DNA from: Deltaproteobacteria bacterium RIFCSPLOWO2_12_FULL_60_16
GTDB lineage: Bacteria; Desulfobacterota; Binatia; UBA9968
Direction of reading: 5' to 3'
DNA: 5,669 nucleotides
Assembly (NCBI GenBank): GCA_001798565.1
Contig: MGSR01000140.1
Location: 1 to 5,669, forward strand
The notes beneath the pieces were generated by a model, which saw only the letters and a program-made list of their open reading frames with translations, was not told the origin of the DNA and did no database searches. Every line of letters starts with the position of its first letter. Position 1 is the stretch's first letter. Positions 5,237 to 5,669 of this stretch are shown here, in pieces. The position numbers were made by a program, and so were the translations under genes.

Positions 5237-5669
5237 TTATTGTTTGGCCCCGGCTCTCGTGAGCACTTCTACAATATCCCCGCGTCCCTTGTCTTTTGCG
5301 TACACGAGAGCTGTCTTGCCCTGCTTATCTCTCCGATTCACGTCCGCGCCAGCACTGATCAATACTTTTACGACGTCTATTTGGCCTTCCCATACTGCTT
5401 CCATTAGGGCCGTTCTACCGTAAAAACCCTCCTCATTGACTTTTGCCCCATGAGCTACCAGTAGTTTAACTGTGTCAGTCCGTCCTCGGCGAGCTGCACG
5501 TATCAAAGGTGTGTTAGGATCGACGACGACTCTCCCAACCGGTACTCCCGTGGGGCCGGGATATAGACCTGTGGTGGAGGATACCATGGCGTCTACCTCA
5601 GCGCCGCTTTCAAGCAACAGTTTTACAACATTGGTGTTACCTGCCTCCGCCGCAGATAGGAGGGCCGCG
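5237..5669 (-). CDS. Ankyrin-repeat protein, N-terminus cut by window edge
   Basis: The minus-strand frame is open from the right edge (first full codon at 5668) to TAA at 5239-5237, giving 143 visible residues of an ankyrin-repeat protein. Ankyrin repeats are protein-binding scaffolds of about 33 residues, each a helix-turn-helix and a loop. Four are seen: residues 1-27 (LLSAAEAGN, VVKLLLESGAEVDA), 53-84 (TPLIRAARRG, VKLLVAHGAKVN), 85-117 (TALMEAVWEG, VVKVLISAGADVN) and a shorter last one ending at the C-terminus (TALVYAKDKG, VEVLTRAGA). A 25-residue insert rich in Gly, Pro, Val and Thr (28-52) separates the first two. The TTG at 5617 is not the start, since ankyrin sequence continues upstream of it. 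Its partner, location and promoter are outside the window. Confidence 0.88.
   Translation of the reverse strand, partial: AALLSAAEAGNTNVVKLLLESGAEVDAMVSSTTGLYPGPTGVPVGRVVVDPNTPLIRAARRGRTDTVKLLVAHGAKVNEEGFYGRTALMEAVWEGQIDVVKVLISAGADVNRRDKQGKTALVYAKDKGRGDIVEVLTRAGAKQ

Noticed and set aside
5617..5617. TTG at 5617 as start of the ankyrin protein
   Set aside because: Good ankyrin sequence continues in frame for 17 codons upstream to the window edge.
1..5669. CRISPR array or phage genes
   Set aside because: No regularly spaced short repeats with unique spacers and no phage structural, integrase or lysis genes are visible.

Overview
The window is GC-rich bacterial chromosome with a conventional housekeeping block on the left and a small accessory block on the right. 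Nothing fixes the taxon. The genes fit a free-living, GC-rich bacterium of the kind often recovered from soil or subsurface metagenomes: a GTP-type phosphoenolpyruvate carboxykinase, a DUF433/DUF5615 toxin-antitoxin pair, and no Shine-Dalgarno sequence ahead of the housekeeping genes. That placement is inference only.

Layout from left to right. Positions 1-344 hold no convincing protein gene but carry a run of inverted repeats, the strongest being an irregular hairpin at 88-143 with a perfect 10-bp outer stem. Positions 345-2141 (+) encode GTP-dependent PEP carboxykinase (pckG), followed after 24 bp by a dienelactone-hydrolase-family alpha/beta hydrolase (2166-2885, +), probably in the same transcript. 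A strikingly AT-rich spacer (2886-3027) contains a perfect 11-bp inverted repeat, which may act as a terminator, and a second dyad in the leader of the replicative helicase gene dnaB (3028-4404, +).

Five bases after dnaB, on the opposite strand, ends a two-gene operon: a DUF433 antitoxin (4708-4935, -) and a DUF5615 PIN-like toxin (4410-4727, -), overlapping by 20 bp. This operon has the clearest expression signals in the window: a perfect TATAAT, a canonical GGAGG and a 7-bp inverted repeat that spans the promoter core and looks like an autoregulatory operator. Upstream of it, 5022-5148 carries two diverged direct repeats of about 33 bp, each leading into a hairpin with the same TAGAATG loop. 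They resemble the repeated ends of an insertion sequence, but no transposase is present. The right edge cuts an ankyrin-repeat protein gene on the minus strand (5237 to beyond 5669).

The metabolic pair (PEPCK plus hydrolase), the replication helicase, the toxin-antitoxin module and the ankyrin protein have no evident shared pathway. No new multi-gene system stands out. The least explained signals are the structured left leader, the toxin-antitoxin operator and the paired stem-loop repeats.
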